Shown here piece after piece: positions 52,108 to 60,668 of a stretch of DNA of 64,000 nt (its first letter is position 1; each line of letters begins with the position of its first letter). Made by a program: the position numbers and the translations under genes. The notes under the pieces were generated by a model. That model searched no databases, was not told the origin of the DNA, and saw only the letters and a list, made by a program, of their open reading frames with translations. The DNA comes from JAQVEM01 sp964616545 (GTDB lineage Bacteria; Actinomycetota; Humimicrobiia; Humimicrobiales; Humimicrobiaceae): NCBI GenBank assembly GCA_964616545.1, contig CAZTUA010000027.1, positions 62,001-126,000 of the forward strand, given 5' to 3'.

Positions 52108-54252
52108 TCAAATAAAAAGCTTTCCTATCTGAAAAACCAGAAAAGATACCGTCCAGGCGAGAAGCAGAGTATATCCCATCTGGAACAACATTTCTTTTGT
52201 TCCTGCTTCTTTTCTAAATACAGCCATAGCAGCCAGACATGGGAAATACAGCAGGGTAAATAACATAAAGTTATACCCTACAAGCGGAGTATAATTTTTA
52301 CTCAGAGCTGTTTTTAAAGGAGCAGACTCCTCGTCTCCTTCTTCTATGCTGTACAGCGTACCCATTGTTGAAATAATTACTTCCTTTGCGGCAATTCCCG
52401 AAACAGTTGCCACTACCATTTTCCAGTCAAAACCAAGCGGCCTGAAAACCGGTTCAAGAAAATGCCCGATTCTTCCCGCAGCCGAATAGCCAATACTTTC
52501 TCCGGCAATTTTTGCCTCTACTTCAGATATATTATTATTATACTCATCAACTGTTATTTCGTTAGACTGATACAGCGATTCAATTTCTCCAATTTCAGCT
52601 TCATAATCCTGCGAATAGTTATCTCCTATCATCGGAAAGGTAAAGAGTATCCACATAAGTACAGAAATGGCAAGGATTACGGTTCCGGCTTTTTTAATGT
52701 ACTCCCATACTCTTTCCCATGTATGAATCAGCACTCCCTTAATTGTCGGTATTCGGTATGCAGGCAATTCCATAACAAACGGTTCCGACTCTCCTCTGAA
52801 TCTTGTTGCACGCAGCACTTTAGCCATAACAATGGCCGCCAGTACACCTATTAAGTAAATCGAGAATATAACATTTCCCGCTATTGCAGGGAAAAATGCC
52901 CCGGCAAACAGTATGTACACCGGAAGGCGCGCCCCGCAGCTCATAAAAGTATTTATATGCATGGTAACCAGGCGGTCCTGCTTATTCTCAAGGATTCTCG
53001 AACCCATATAGGCAGGAACGGTACAGCCAAAACCAATAACCAGAGGTATGAATGATTTTCCATGAAGGCCTATTTTGTGCATTATCCTGTCCATTACAAA
53101 TGCAGCTCTTGCCATATAACCGGAGTCTTCAAGGACAGCTATGGCAAAAAACAGCAGTATTATATTCGGAGTAAAGGTTATTACTCCGCCTACGCCCCCT
53201 ATAATTCCATCTACCAGAAGTGACCTTATCAGGTCCTGCTGAATAACATTTGAAATTAAGCCGCTTAATTTATCAAAACCTGTTTCCAGCCATCCAACCG
53301 GATATTTTCCCAGGCTGAAAACCATCTGAAACATGAGCCACATTATGAATAAAAATATCGGTATTCCAAATATCCTGTTTGTAAGTATCCTGTCGATCCT
53401 CTCGGTTTTATCTAATTTTTCCGGTTCTATCTCCTTATATGACTCAAGAAGCGCTCCTTTTATAAATCCGTATCTTGCATCGGCTATTATTACTTCAGGA
53501 GTGTCCCTTACTATACTTTTTATATGATTTATTGAGTTATCAACTGTTTTTTTAACTTCCTGGTACTTCTGCTCTGCTTCTTTTTTTATTAAATTGATTA
53601 TCTCTTCATCCTGTTCAAGAAGCTTCACCGCAATCCATCTAAGGCTGAAATTGAAAGTCGGTATTTCTTCTCTTTCCAGAATGGATATGATATTAAAAAT
53701 CTCGTTTTCTATTTCTTCGCCGTATTTAACCTCTGCTTTCTTTTCTTTCACACTATTTACCAGATCAATTACAGCTTCCAGAATCTTTTCTTTTCCTATT
53801 CCTTTGGAACCTACAGTTTCTACAATAGGCAGCCCCAGGAGCCTGGAAAGCATTTCAATGTCGATTTCCTTACCGATTTTTTTGGCTATGTCGGACATAT
53901 TAAATGCCAGAATAAGAGGTGCATCCAGTTCTATTAGCTGGACAGCAAGATAGAGATTGCGCTCAAGGTTCGATGAGTCAACGATATCAACAACTACATC
54001 AGGTTTCTCATTGACGATAAAATTTCTGGTTACAATTTCTTCCTGGGAATAAGCAGTAAGACTGTATGTTCCGGGAAGATCGACCACATTTATGCGGTAT
54101 CCTTTATATTCAACTACACCCGTCTTTTTTTCTACGGTAACCCCCGGGTAGTTACCCACATGCTGCCTCATACCGGTTAAACTATTGAAGATTGTTGTTT
54201 TACCGGAATTGGGATTGCCAGAAAGAGCGATGGTTATTTCTTTTTTACTCAC
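52108..54252 (-). CDS. feoB: Ferrous iron transporter FeoB
   Basis: The 714-residue protein has an N-terminal G domain: G1 SGNPNSGKTTIFN, G3 VVDLPGTYSL, G4 FNMSD; a helical GDI-like spacer follows (about 170-280). The membrane part has two Gate motifs (GFGCTVPAYMGSRIL and SGIAAKEVIISTMGTLYS). It imports Fe2+ under anoxic conditions. An insertion rich in Glu and Asn (about 575-600) sits in the last third. The start ATG overlaps the feoA stop by 4 bases. Confidence 0.96.
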   Translation of the reverse strand: MSKKEITIALSGNPNSGKTTIFNSLTGMRQHVGNYPGVTVEKKTGVVEYKGYRINVVDLPGTYSLTAYSQEEIVTRNFIVNEKPDVVVDIVDSSNLERNLYLAVQLIELDAPLILAFNMSDIAKKIGKEIDIEMLSRLLGLPIVETVGSKGIGKEKILEAVIDLVNSVKEKKAEVKYGEEIENEIFNIISILEREEIPTFNFSLRWIAVKLLEQDEEIINLIKKEAEQKYQEVKKTVDNSINHIKSIVRDTPEVIIADARYGFIKGALLESYKEIEPEKLDKTERIDRILTNRIFGIPIFLFIMWLMFQMVFSLGKYPVGWLETGFDKLSGLISNVIQQDLIRSLLVDGIIGGVGGVITFTPNIILLFFAIAVLEDSGYMARAAFVMDRIMHKIGLHGKSFIPLVIGFGCTVPAYMGSRILENKQDRLVTMHINTFMSCGARLPVYILFAGAFFPAIAGNVIFSIYLIGVLAAIVMAKVLRATRFRGESEPFVMELPAYRIPTIKGVLIHTWERVWEYIKKAGTVILAISVLMWILFTFPMIGDNYSQDYEAEIGEIESLYQSNEITVDEYNNNISEVEAKIAGESIGYSAAGRIGHFLEPVFRPLGFDWKMVVATVSGIAAKEVIISTMGTLYSIEEGDEESAPLKTALSKNYTPLVGYNFMLFTLLYFPCLAAMAVFRKEAGTKEMLFQMGYTLLLAWTVSFLVFQIGKLFI

Positions 54253-54560
54253 TGCGCCTCCTCGACCTGAATTCTTTCTGCCATTCCTCTTCCAATCGCA
54301 AACTTGGTACCCTTAATAACAACGCATCTCGGCCCGCCTCTTGATGCGCCTGAGACATAGAATACTTCACCGGGAACGAACCCCATAGCGCACATCCTTG
54401 AGTTGAGTCTGTAGCCTCCGTCAATCCTTATCACTCTATATTGTTTACCGGGAACAGCATCTGCCATACTAAAGTAATTTTTACCGGATGCAGGTACCCT
54501 TGCAGTCCCTGCAAATCTTCCAGGTCCCGCTGCTCTTCTTCTAAAGCCCCATCTTCTCAT
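54249..54560 (-). CDS. feoA: FeoA SH3-like iron transport protein
   Basis: The 103 residues end in a FeoA domain (about 32-100): MADAVPGKQYRVIRIDGGYRL, MCAMGFVPGEVFYV and FAIGRGMAERIQV. The first 30 residues are an Arg/Gly/Pro-rich extension (MRRWGFRRRAAGPGRF) not part of the domain; the ATG at 54560 has an AAGG eight bases upstream while the internal Met lacks a site, so the extension is likely real. FeoA is a small cytoplasmic partner required for FeoB function. Confidence 0.92.
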   Translation of the reverse strand: MRRWGFRRRAAGPGRFAGTARVPASGKNYFSMADAVPGKQYRVIRIDGGYRLNSRMCAMGFVPGEVFYVSGASRGGPRCVVIKGTKFAIGRGMAERIQVEEAQ

Positions 54561-54680
54561 TTTAACCAGCCTTGCATTTTAATTTTCTTTAATAAATTTA
54601 TATGTATTATCAATTTTACCCTTACCCTTATTATCCTCTAAAATTTTTCCATTTAAATTCCGGCTAAATAATTTATACAG

Positions 54681-55145
54681 CTATTTCTTATCGTTACAGC
54701 TCTCCGGATGACTTCCATACTTTGCATAATAATTAAAATTTTTAAGCCACTGCGGATATCCTTCCGGACAGGTATCCACAAACCTGCTGAATTTTACCAT
54801 CTTTGTCATTGCTTCCCTGCTTATATAATGCTCCATGTTACAGGCGTCCTTTTTTGACACAGATTTGCTGACCCCCAGAATTTCATTAAGAAACTTATAA
54901 ATTTGTTCATGTTTACCATATACTTCTCGTGCAAGTTTCTGGCCATCTTCAGTTAATTCCAGATACCCATATTTTTCATGAACTACAAGTCCTTTTTTGG
55001 AAAGCTTTGCTACTGCATCAACAACAGACGGTGTTTTTACATCAAGAAATTCTGCAACATCCTTAACTCTCACAACCCTGCTGTTAAGCCCTATTACATA
55101 CATTGCCTCTAAATAATCTTCCAGACTCTGTGATAATCTTTTCAC
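54681..55145 (-). CDS. DtxR/MntR-family metal-dependent repressor
   Basis: The 154 residues start (GTG, with GGTGAG upstream) with the winged-helix domain SLEDYLEAMYVIGLNSRVVRVKDVAEFL and VKTPSVVDAVAKLSKKGLVVHEKYGYLEL, followed by the metal-binding and dimer helix domain with metal-ligand candidates in DACNMEHYISREA. There is no SH3-like third domain, as in MntR and IdeR-short forms. Position just upstream of feoAB and a palindrome on its promoter suggest Fe2+-dependent control of iron uptake, but manganese is possible. The gap to feoA is 120 bases. Confidence 0.9.
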   Translation of the reverse strand: MKRLSQSLEDYLEAMYVIGLNSRVVRVKDVAEFLDVKTPSVVDAVAKLSKKGLVVHEKYGYLELTEDGQKLAREVYGKHEQIYKFLNEILGVSKSVSKKDACNMEHYISREAMTKMVKFSRFVDTCPEGYPQWLKNFNYYAKYGSHPESCNDKK

Positions 55146-55176
55146 GCACTCACCATTTATTGACTCATCTAATAAT

Positions 55177-55192
55177 GTTAGTCATGGCTAAC
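55177..55192. promoter_or_regulatory. DtxR-type operator (iron box)
   Basis: GTTAGTCATGGCTAAC is a near-perfect 16-base palindrome (14 of 16 positions symmetric) that overlaps the -10 of the dtxR promoter. Its TTAG/CTAA arms resemble DtxR/IdeR/MntR boxes. It would let the repressor shut off its own transcript and perhaps feoAB. Confidence 0.65.
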
Positions 55193-55219
55193 TATAAAAT
55201 AAAAAAAAGCTTTTGTCAA
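55191..55219 (-). promoter_or_regulatory. Promoter of dtxR (and possibly feoAB)
   Basis: On the minus strand TTGACA (55214-55219) is followed after 17 bases by TATAGT (55191-55196). The -10 shares its last 2 bases with the operator palindrome. Confidence 0.7.
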
Positions 55220-55282
55220 ATATTTAAAGGAATTTTTTTTAACATAGCAGTCTGAGTTATGCCGCCCGGAAAATGCCTTTTA

Positions 55283-56290
55283 TTATGCAACCACCATATT
55301 TCTGCCTCCAGCTTTTGCTCTGTACAGTGCATCATCGGCGTGTTTTAGAAGGTCTTCGTTTTTAGTTGCATCAAATGGAAAATTGGCAACTCCCACGCTT
55401 ATTGTGAGGACGCTGCGGGGTTTTATAATTTCTTCCCCTTCAAACTTACTTTTAACCACGACTTCGCGTAACCTTTCAGCAAAAATTCTGGCGTTTTCCT
55501 TATTGGTCTCGCTGCAGATAACAGAAAATTCTTCCCCGCCATAACGGTATACCCTATCGGTATTTCTTTTGTTCTCCAGAAAAATTTTTCCTATTTTCCT
55601 TAAAACCATATCTCCCATCTGGTGGCCGTGGACATCATTATATTTTTTAAAAAAGTCAATGTCTATCATCAAAAGCGACATGCTCCTGGCATACCTTATG
55701 GCTTCATTTAATGTGTCCCTTAAGTCTATGTCAAACTTTCTCCTGTTAAAAACACCTGTCAGCTCATCCACCAGCGTTAATTTTTTTATTTTTTCATAAT
55801 TCAGCGCTCTCTCTATGGCAACTGAAATTTCATGAGCCAGTATGTTTAAAAAATATTCATGTCTATCTGAAAAGGCGTTTGTCTTTTTTGAATCAATATA
55901 GATAATTCCTTTTACTTCATCCTTAACTATAATGGGTATGCATATCATGGAAGTTGTTTTTTCTCCTTTAGGAATGCTGTACTTAAAATATGAGCTCTCT
56001 ATGTTGCCGATGAAAAGCTTGTTTTTTGTGGATAATATATACTTTACAAGCGGCATTTCTTTGTGAAACTCTACCTGCCTGATGCTATTCCCAAATCCGA
56101 TTTCACTTTGAAGTTTGACCCTGTCGCCATCTATAAGGATTATGGCGCATCCGTTACAATTAATCACTTTAAAGACCCTGTCAACAATTAAGTCGCATAC
56201 CTTTTTTAATTCCAGCTCTGAACCAATAGAGCTTGCTATTCCGTAGATGGCCTTTAGTATTTTCAGGTCAATGCTGTCTTTATTATCCAT
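55283..56290 (-). CDS. GAF-GGDEF diguanylate cyclase
   Basis: The 335-residue protein combines a GAF sensor (about 15-160; GCAIILIDGDRVKLQSEIGFG, MICIPIIVKDEVKGIIYIDSK) with a complete GGDEF domain (about 170-335; LTLVDELTGVFNRRKF and active-site GGEEF). The RxxD inhibitory site (RNTD) lies five residues before GGEEF, so product feedback is expected. It makes c-di-GMP from two GTP. No membrane helices are present. It is independent of neighbours: dtxR lies downstream and the IS element upstream. Confidence 0.92.
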   Translation of the reverse strand: MDNKDSIDLKILKAIYGIASSIGSELELKKVCDLIVDRVFKVINCNGCAIILIDGDRVKLQSEIGFGNSIRQVEFHKEMPLVKYILSTKNKLFIGNIESSYFKYSIPKGEKTTSMICIPIIVKDEVKGIIYIDSKKTNAFSDRHEYFLNILAHEISVAIERALNYEKIKKLTLVDELTGVFNRRKFDIDLRDTLNEAIRYARSMSLLMIDIDFFKKYNDVHGHQMGDMVLRKIGKIFLENKRNTDRVYRYGGEEFSVICSETNKENARIFAERLREVVVKSKFEGEEIIKPRSVLTISVGVANFPFDATKNEDLLKHADDALYRAKAGGRNMVVA

Positions 56291-56500
56291 TACTCATTTA
56301 AAAAATAAATATTGCAGTCCGTTATTTCAAAATATTAATTTAAACAGATGTTTTCACCCAGAATCTTCTATTTATTATAAATCTTTAAAATTATTTATTC
56401 TACTTTTTTAATGCTTATACCGGAAAGACATGGTCAGACGGAAAATTTATTAGGGAGAATCTAAACCAATTCCAGGATGTTGCCATACTGCAGCCGATAC

Positions 56501-56520
56501 CGTCAAGTCTTTTGTGTAAA
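56501..56520. repeat. IS256 left terminal inverted repeat
   Basis: CGTCAAGTCTTTTGTGTAAA matches the right end reversed (CGTAAAATTTTATGTGTAAA) at 14 of 20 positions, including TGTGTAAA. Confidence 0.7.
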
Positions 56521-57693
56521 TTCTTTTACTGGCTTATCCTTCCATACTTTATTTAAATGGGACATGACCCCATAGATAATTCTTGAGCAACTTTTATCAT
56601 TCTCAAAACAACTAATAGGCCTTGTTCTTCTTCTAACCTCCCTAAAGGATCTTTCTATTGCATTGGTGGTTCTTATCTTTTTCCAGGCAGGCCTGGGGTA
56701 ATCAAAAAAGGTAAGCATGCTTTCAATATCTTTAGAAAGACATTCTACCGCCTTCGGGTAAATATTCTTGTAGCCGGCTACCCAGTTTCTGTATATGGCA
56801 GTAGCGGATTTCTTATTTTCTGCAAGGTAGATCTTTTTTGCTTCAAAAAGACAGGTAGGATGTGCTTTCTTTGGTAGTTTTGATGCAATATTTCTGAGCT
56901 TGTGCACCCAGCATCTCTGGATAGGGGTAAATGGATATACAGTATTAACTGCCAGCATTAAAGCCCTGTTTCCGTCAATGGTTACAAGGCTGAGATTCTT
57001 TCCTTTTAATCCTCTTCTGTATAGATTATCCACAAACATATACCAGCTTTCTTCTGATTCATTTTTAGCAATTCTAAAGGATATCAGTTCCTTCACACCT
57101 TCCTTTGTAACCCCGTAGGCCACAAGTACTGTCTTTTTATTGTTGTTTTCAAGGGATTTTACCCTTAAGTTTATACCGTCAAAGAAAAGGTAGCTGTATC
57201 TATCCTCCAGCGGGCAGGTGTGAAAGGCTCTTACAAGGCCGTCTAAGCTTTTGGCAATATTTGATACAGTCTGAGCGCTTACCTTTTGTCCTATTACATC
57301 TTCTAAGACTTCTCCTATTCTTCTGGTGGATATTCCTGCCAGAAAGCAGTCCTTTATCAGATTAGTAAGGCTTACCTCTTTTCTTTTGTATTTTTTTATT
57401 ATTTTGCTTTCAAGTTTTACCAGCCTGTTTCTTGGTACTTTAATATCTTCTATTGTGCCCAGGGTGGTCTCTAAGTTTCTGTAGTAGTAGCCATTACGGT
57501 AATCAATCCTTGCTTTGTATCTTGCATGGCGGGGAGCTTTAAGGGCAATTTCCTGCTCTTCGGCAAGGCATCCTTCTATTAGTTTTTTTAAATATATTTT
57601 AGTTTCCAGTTTTAGGTCCCCCCAGATTTCTTCTTCTGTAATCTTTACTTCTCTCCATAATTGAGCTAATCTTAGGCTTGAGAGATCTCTCAT
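56503..57693 (-). CDS. IS256-family (mutator type) transposase
   Basis: The 396 residues hold the DDE triad of the IS256/MULE type: Asp172 in LFFDGINLRV, Asp240 in VTIDGNRALM and Glu347 in TTNAIERSFREVRRRT, plus the CxxH motif at 261-264 (RCWVHKLRN). The N-terminal third with EDVIGQKVSAQTVSNI is the DNA-binding region. Length is normal for the family and no frameshift is visible, so the element looks active. The start ATG has GAAAGGAATACGCC upstream, which is held in a possible hairpin. Confidence 0.94.
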   Translation of the reverse strand: MRDLSSLRLAQLWREVKITEEEIWGDLKLETKIYLKKLIEGCLAEEQEIALKAPRHARYKARIDYRNGYYYRNLETTLGTIEDIKVPRNRLVKLESKIIKKYKRKEVSLTNLIKDCFLAGISTRRIGEVLEDVIGQKVSAQTVSNIAKSLDGLVRAFHTCPLEDRYSYLFFDGINLRVKSLENNNKKTVLVAYGVTKEGVKELISFRIAKNESEESWYMFVDNLYRRGLKGKNLSLVTIDGNRALMLAVNTVYPFTPIQRCWVHKLRNIASKLPKKAHPTCLFEAKKIYLAENKKSATAIYRNWVAGYKNIYPKAVECLSKDIESMLTFFDYPRPAWKKIRTTNAIERSFREVRRRTRPISCFENDKSCSRIIYGVMSHLNKVWKDKPVKEFTQKT

Positions 57694-57747
57694 GGCGTAT
57701 TCCTTTCTTTTAGTTTTTTACAAAATTATTATTTGAAAGGATACGCC
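57694..57747 (-). promoter_or_regulatory. Fold-back hairpin masking the transposase ribosome site
   Basis: Just upstream of the transposase ATG, 57694-57707 (GGCGTATTCCTTTC on plus) is complementary to 57735-57747 with one bulged base, giving a 13-bp stem with a 27-base loop. The stem includes the GAAAGGAA ribosome site. A transcript reading in from outside the element would fold and hide it; one starting within the loop would not. Confidence 0.6.
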
Positions 57748-57771
57748 TCTTATTTATTTTTTTAAATTATT

Positions 57772-57791
57772 TTTACACATAAAATTTTACG
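57772..57791. repeat. IS256 right terminal inverted repeat
   Basis: Plus-strand TTTACACATAAAATTTTACG, the reverse complement of which aligns to the left repeat at 14 of 20 positions. Confidence 0.7.
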
Positions 57792-57907
57792 TTATCTAAA
57801 TAATTATCCAGGCTGCCGGTTACTGAAAATCTTTTCTATAAAAACATTCAATTAATAGATATTAGATGAGGTATTTTAGGACGGTGCTATTAAATACCTG
57901 TAAAAGA

Positions 57908-58378
57908 TTACAGGCCGAAGGTGCTTTTTACATCTGCAAGCAGGCTATTCTGTATGCTCTCCATATTGACTCTGTCCTTTTCTTTCATATGGTCATAATT
58001 ATATATATGAAGGATACCGTGTATTATAAGCATTATTATCTCCAGAGTAAGATTCCAGTCTTTGCCCTCAGCGGAAACATTGGACTTTGCAACTTCCGGA
58101 CATATAAATATTTCACCTATTGTTATAGTGCAGGGACCTTCTCCGGGAGTCAGACTCTCTTTATCTGAAATATATGAAAAAGAAAGAACATCAGTTTTGC
58201 TGTCCACATTTCTGTATTTTTTATTCAGTTTCCTTATTTCTCCGCTGTCTGAAAAAATGACGTTCAGCTGGCTCGTGGGATCTTTATCAAATTTGCCTGA
58301 GACATATTCAGAGACTTTTTTTATTAAATCCAGGTTAAGCTCTACCCTGCTCTGGATATTAATTAATTCTATTTTCAC
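57908..58378 (-). CDS. ybeY: rRNA maturation endonuclease YbeY
   Basis: The 156-residue protein has the family metal site HGILHIYNYDH (His120, His124, His130) and the upstream RNVDSKTDVLSFSY motif. YbeY is a zinc-dependent RNase acting in 16S rRNA 3'-end maturation and ribosome quality control. The ATG overlaps the pgpH stop by 4 bases. It is last in the rsmE-mtaB-hit-phoH-pgpH-ybeY series. Confidence 0.95.
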   Translation of the reverse strand: MKIELINIQSRVELNLDLIKKVSEYVSGKFDKDPTSQLNVIFSDSGEIRKLNKKYRNVDSKTDVLSFSYISDKESLTPGEGPCTITIGEIFICPEVAKSNVSAEGKDWNLTLEIIMLIIHGILHIYNYDHMKEKDRVNMESIQNSLLADVKSTFGL

Positions 58379-60573
58379 CTGGTCTCATCTCTTCTCTCAA
58401 ATTCCTCTTTTGTTTTAATTTCTGATTCATCATATGAAATACGCGAGTGGTATATTGATATCAGCCCGTCAATAATTGTTTTTCTTACCGTATCAATTTC
58501 TTTTAAGGTTATGCTGGTTTCGCTTAACTGACCATCCTTTAGCCTATCGTCAAAAATATCATTTACCATCTGCTCGATTTTCCTGGGCGTTACTTTTTCA
58601 ATTGACCTGACTGCTGCTTCTGTTGAATCAGCCAGCATAAGTATTGCAGCTTCTTTGCTCTGGGGTTTTTTCGCAGGATAACGGAAATGCTCTTTAAGGC
58701 CGTTTGAAACACCGTTGCCGTTAGCAGCCATTTCCTTGTCCTTCTGTTTTTTATAAAAATACGTGATTATTGAATTTCCATGATGCTGGGAAATAATATT
58801 TAAAACTTTCCTTGGAATCTTGTTCTTTCTTGCCAGCTCAAGCCCATCCTTTATATGATTGGATATAATATGCCTGCTCATTGATGGATTTAAACGGTCA
58901 TGAATATTTTCAATATTGGATTGATTTTCGTAAAAATACTCAGGCCTTTTCATCTTTCCGAGGTCATGATATAGAGCAGCTACTTTTACAAGTAATGAAT
59001 CGGCATCTATTGCTTTTGCCGCATTCTCTGCAAGGTGGCCGACAAGTATACTGTGATTATAAGTACCCGGTGCCGACATTAAAAGTTTTTTAAGCAGGGG
59101 CTGGTCGGTATTAGAAAGTTCCAGAAGGCCCATTGCTGTTACAACATTAAAAGTAGACTCGATAAATGGCAGGAATCCTATTGCGATAACCGCACAGATA
59201 ATACCGTTAATTAACCCCAGTACTGTATAGAGAACAATTGTCTCAAGCTGGCCGCCAATCAGGTTAATTGTTAAAAACAGAAAAGCAAGGATAAGCGAGC
59301 TGAAAAATCCTGCTCTCATTACGGCCGAACGCTGGGAGACTTTTGAGACCATATAAGTGGAAAAAATTCCACCCAGTATGTATGCTATGGTCAGACTGAA
59401 ATCAAAATCAGTCGCAATGCCTGCAAATATCCCCAGGCAAATCGTCAGCATCATTGCCATCCGTGGATTAAACAGTATGGTGCTGATGAGCGATGCCGCA
59501 ATAACAGGGAATAAATAATTCCAGAAATTCAAATGTATTGATGATAAAATTGTAAGGGCTTTTATCAATGCTGTAAATATCACTACAAGAAGTGAGTTGA
59601 TAACCAGTTTTTTCGTATTATTGAATATATTTAAATTAAATTTAAAAATATAAAATCCAAACAGGAACAGAACTGTTGAAGATATGAAAAAGATATACAG
59701 GAGCCTTTTCCAGTTAAATCCCGTCTGGAGCAAGCCCAGCTGGGTTAATACAAGGATATCAGCTTCATTGACTATTTCCCCTTCAAAAACAATTGTCTGA
59801 CCCTCAAGTACTGACACTCTGTGAGGAGAAGTATTTAGCCTGGCTTCCATTCTTGCTTTTTCTGTAGCAACCGGGTCAAAAACTGCTGTAGCTTTGATAT
59901 TATTTTCCAGAACACTGGTTATTACGGGGATATGCTCGTCTTTTATATCATCATCTTCCCTGGCAAGATTGATGGCCCTATTCTTGGCAATGTCAAGCTC
60001 GGTAGGCTTTATCTCTTCCTTCATTACCTCTCTTGCAATATCCTGGCTTCTGGACATAAGCAGGTTGAGTTCACCTGCTGAAAGACTGAGGGCAAGAGAA
60101 ATGACCGAATTTGTGTACTGGCCGCCCAGAAGATTATTCATATAATCAATCTTTTCTTCAAAGGTTTTGTCCTCTTTTTTCTGGACTATCCCGGTTAAAA
60201 GATAGAAATACCTTACCTGGTAAAGTGCTCCCTCTTCACCGCTTAATACATCTATATCGTAGACATATATGTCTTCTACCTCTGCTTCATTTTTATTCCT
60301 GTCTTCTTCGGTTTTTTCAACATCCTCAAATTCAATGTTCCTGGTTGCCTTAACAGTCCGCGGGCTGGGTTTCCCGAGTTCTATCCCTATATCCGGAGCA
60401 TAATTATATGAAAGGCTGACAACTACCAGGCCAAGTGTCATAATGAATATATAAATTCTCTGGGCAATCTTGCTTCTAAATGAAAAATACCTGACTATAA
60501 AATTCTTCAGCCTGCCAGGTTTGCTATTTCCATTTTCCTTAAATTCTTTATTTTTTTTATTTCTGGCTATCAT
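58375..60573 (-). CDS. 7TM-HD cyclic di-AMP phosphodiesterase (PgpH/YqfF family)
   Basis: From the ATG at 60573 the protein has 732 residues (a GTG three codons earlier is also possible). It has a short cytoplasmic basic start, one helix, an extracellular 7TMR-HDED domain (about 70-285), seven helices (about 285-495) and a C-terminal HD domain: AALYHDLGKMKRPEYF and ISQHHGNSIITYFYKK. This is PgpH, which cleaves c-di-AMP to pApA in Listeria and relatives. No DacA cyclase lies in the window. It is followed by ybeY (4-base overlap) and preceded by phoH. Confidence 0.9.
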   Translation of the reverse strand: MIARNKKNKEFKENGNSKPGRLKNFIVRYFSFRSKIAQRIYIFIMTLGLVVVSLSYNYAPDIGIELGKPSPRTVKATRNIEFEDVEKTEEDRNKNEAEVEDIYVYDIDVLSGEEGALYQVRYFYLLTGIVQKKEDKTFEEKIDYMNNLLGGQYTNSVISLALSLSAGELNLLMSRSQDIAREVMKEEIKPTELDIAKNRAINLAREDDDIKDEHIPVITSVLENNIKATAVFDPVATEKARMEARLNTSPHRVSVLEGQTIVFEGEIVNEADILVLTQLGLLQTGFNWKRLLYIFFISSTVLFLFGFYIFKFNLNIFNNTKKLVINSLLVVIFTALIKALTILSSIHLNFWNYLFPVIAASLISTILFNPRMAMMLTICLGIFAGIATDFDFSLTIAYILGGIFSTYMVSKVSQRSAVMRAGFFSSLILAFLFLTINLIGGQLETIVLYTVLGLINGIICAVIAIGFLPFIESTFNVVTAMGLLELSNTDQPLLKKLLMSAPGTYNHSILVGHLAENAAKAIDADSLLVKVAALYHDLGKMKRPEYFYENQSNIENIHDRLNPSMSRHIISNHIKDGLELARKNKIPRKVLNIISQHHGNSIITYFYKKQKDKEMAANGNGVSNGLKEHFRYPAKKPQSKEAAILMLADSTEAAVRSIEKVTPRKIEQMVNDIFDDRLKDGQLSETSITLKEIDTVRKTIIDGLISIYHSRISYDESEIKTKEEFERRDETR

Positions 60574-60668
60574 TTTAATCACATATAAAATATATTTATT
60601 ATCTCTATTATATCTACCTGATTATTTCTTTCTGCTACTTTTTATATTCTATTTATTCCTCCATTTAA

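Larger units (their letters stand above)
56501..57791. mobile_element. Complete IS256-family insertion sequence
   Basis: The element has about 1291 bases, with one transposase gene almost filling it and imperfect terminal inverted repeats (56501-56520 and 57772-57791, 14 of 20 matching, both containing TGTGTAAA). The transposase stop codon lies inside the left repeat. Flanks (GCCGATAC left, TTATCTAA right) show no target duplication, so it is either old, or formed by recombination, or the ends are off by a few bases. It sits between ybeY and the GGDEF gene and interrupts no visible gene. Confidence 0.8.

Noticed and set aside
56291..56500. Gene interrupted by the IS element
   Set aside because: No coding remnant that I can recognise on either side of the element, and no target duplication.
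57869..57899. Terminator after ybeY (AGGTATTT/AAATACCT repeat)
   Set aside because: 15-base loop and no T-tract on the minus strand; not called.
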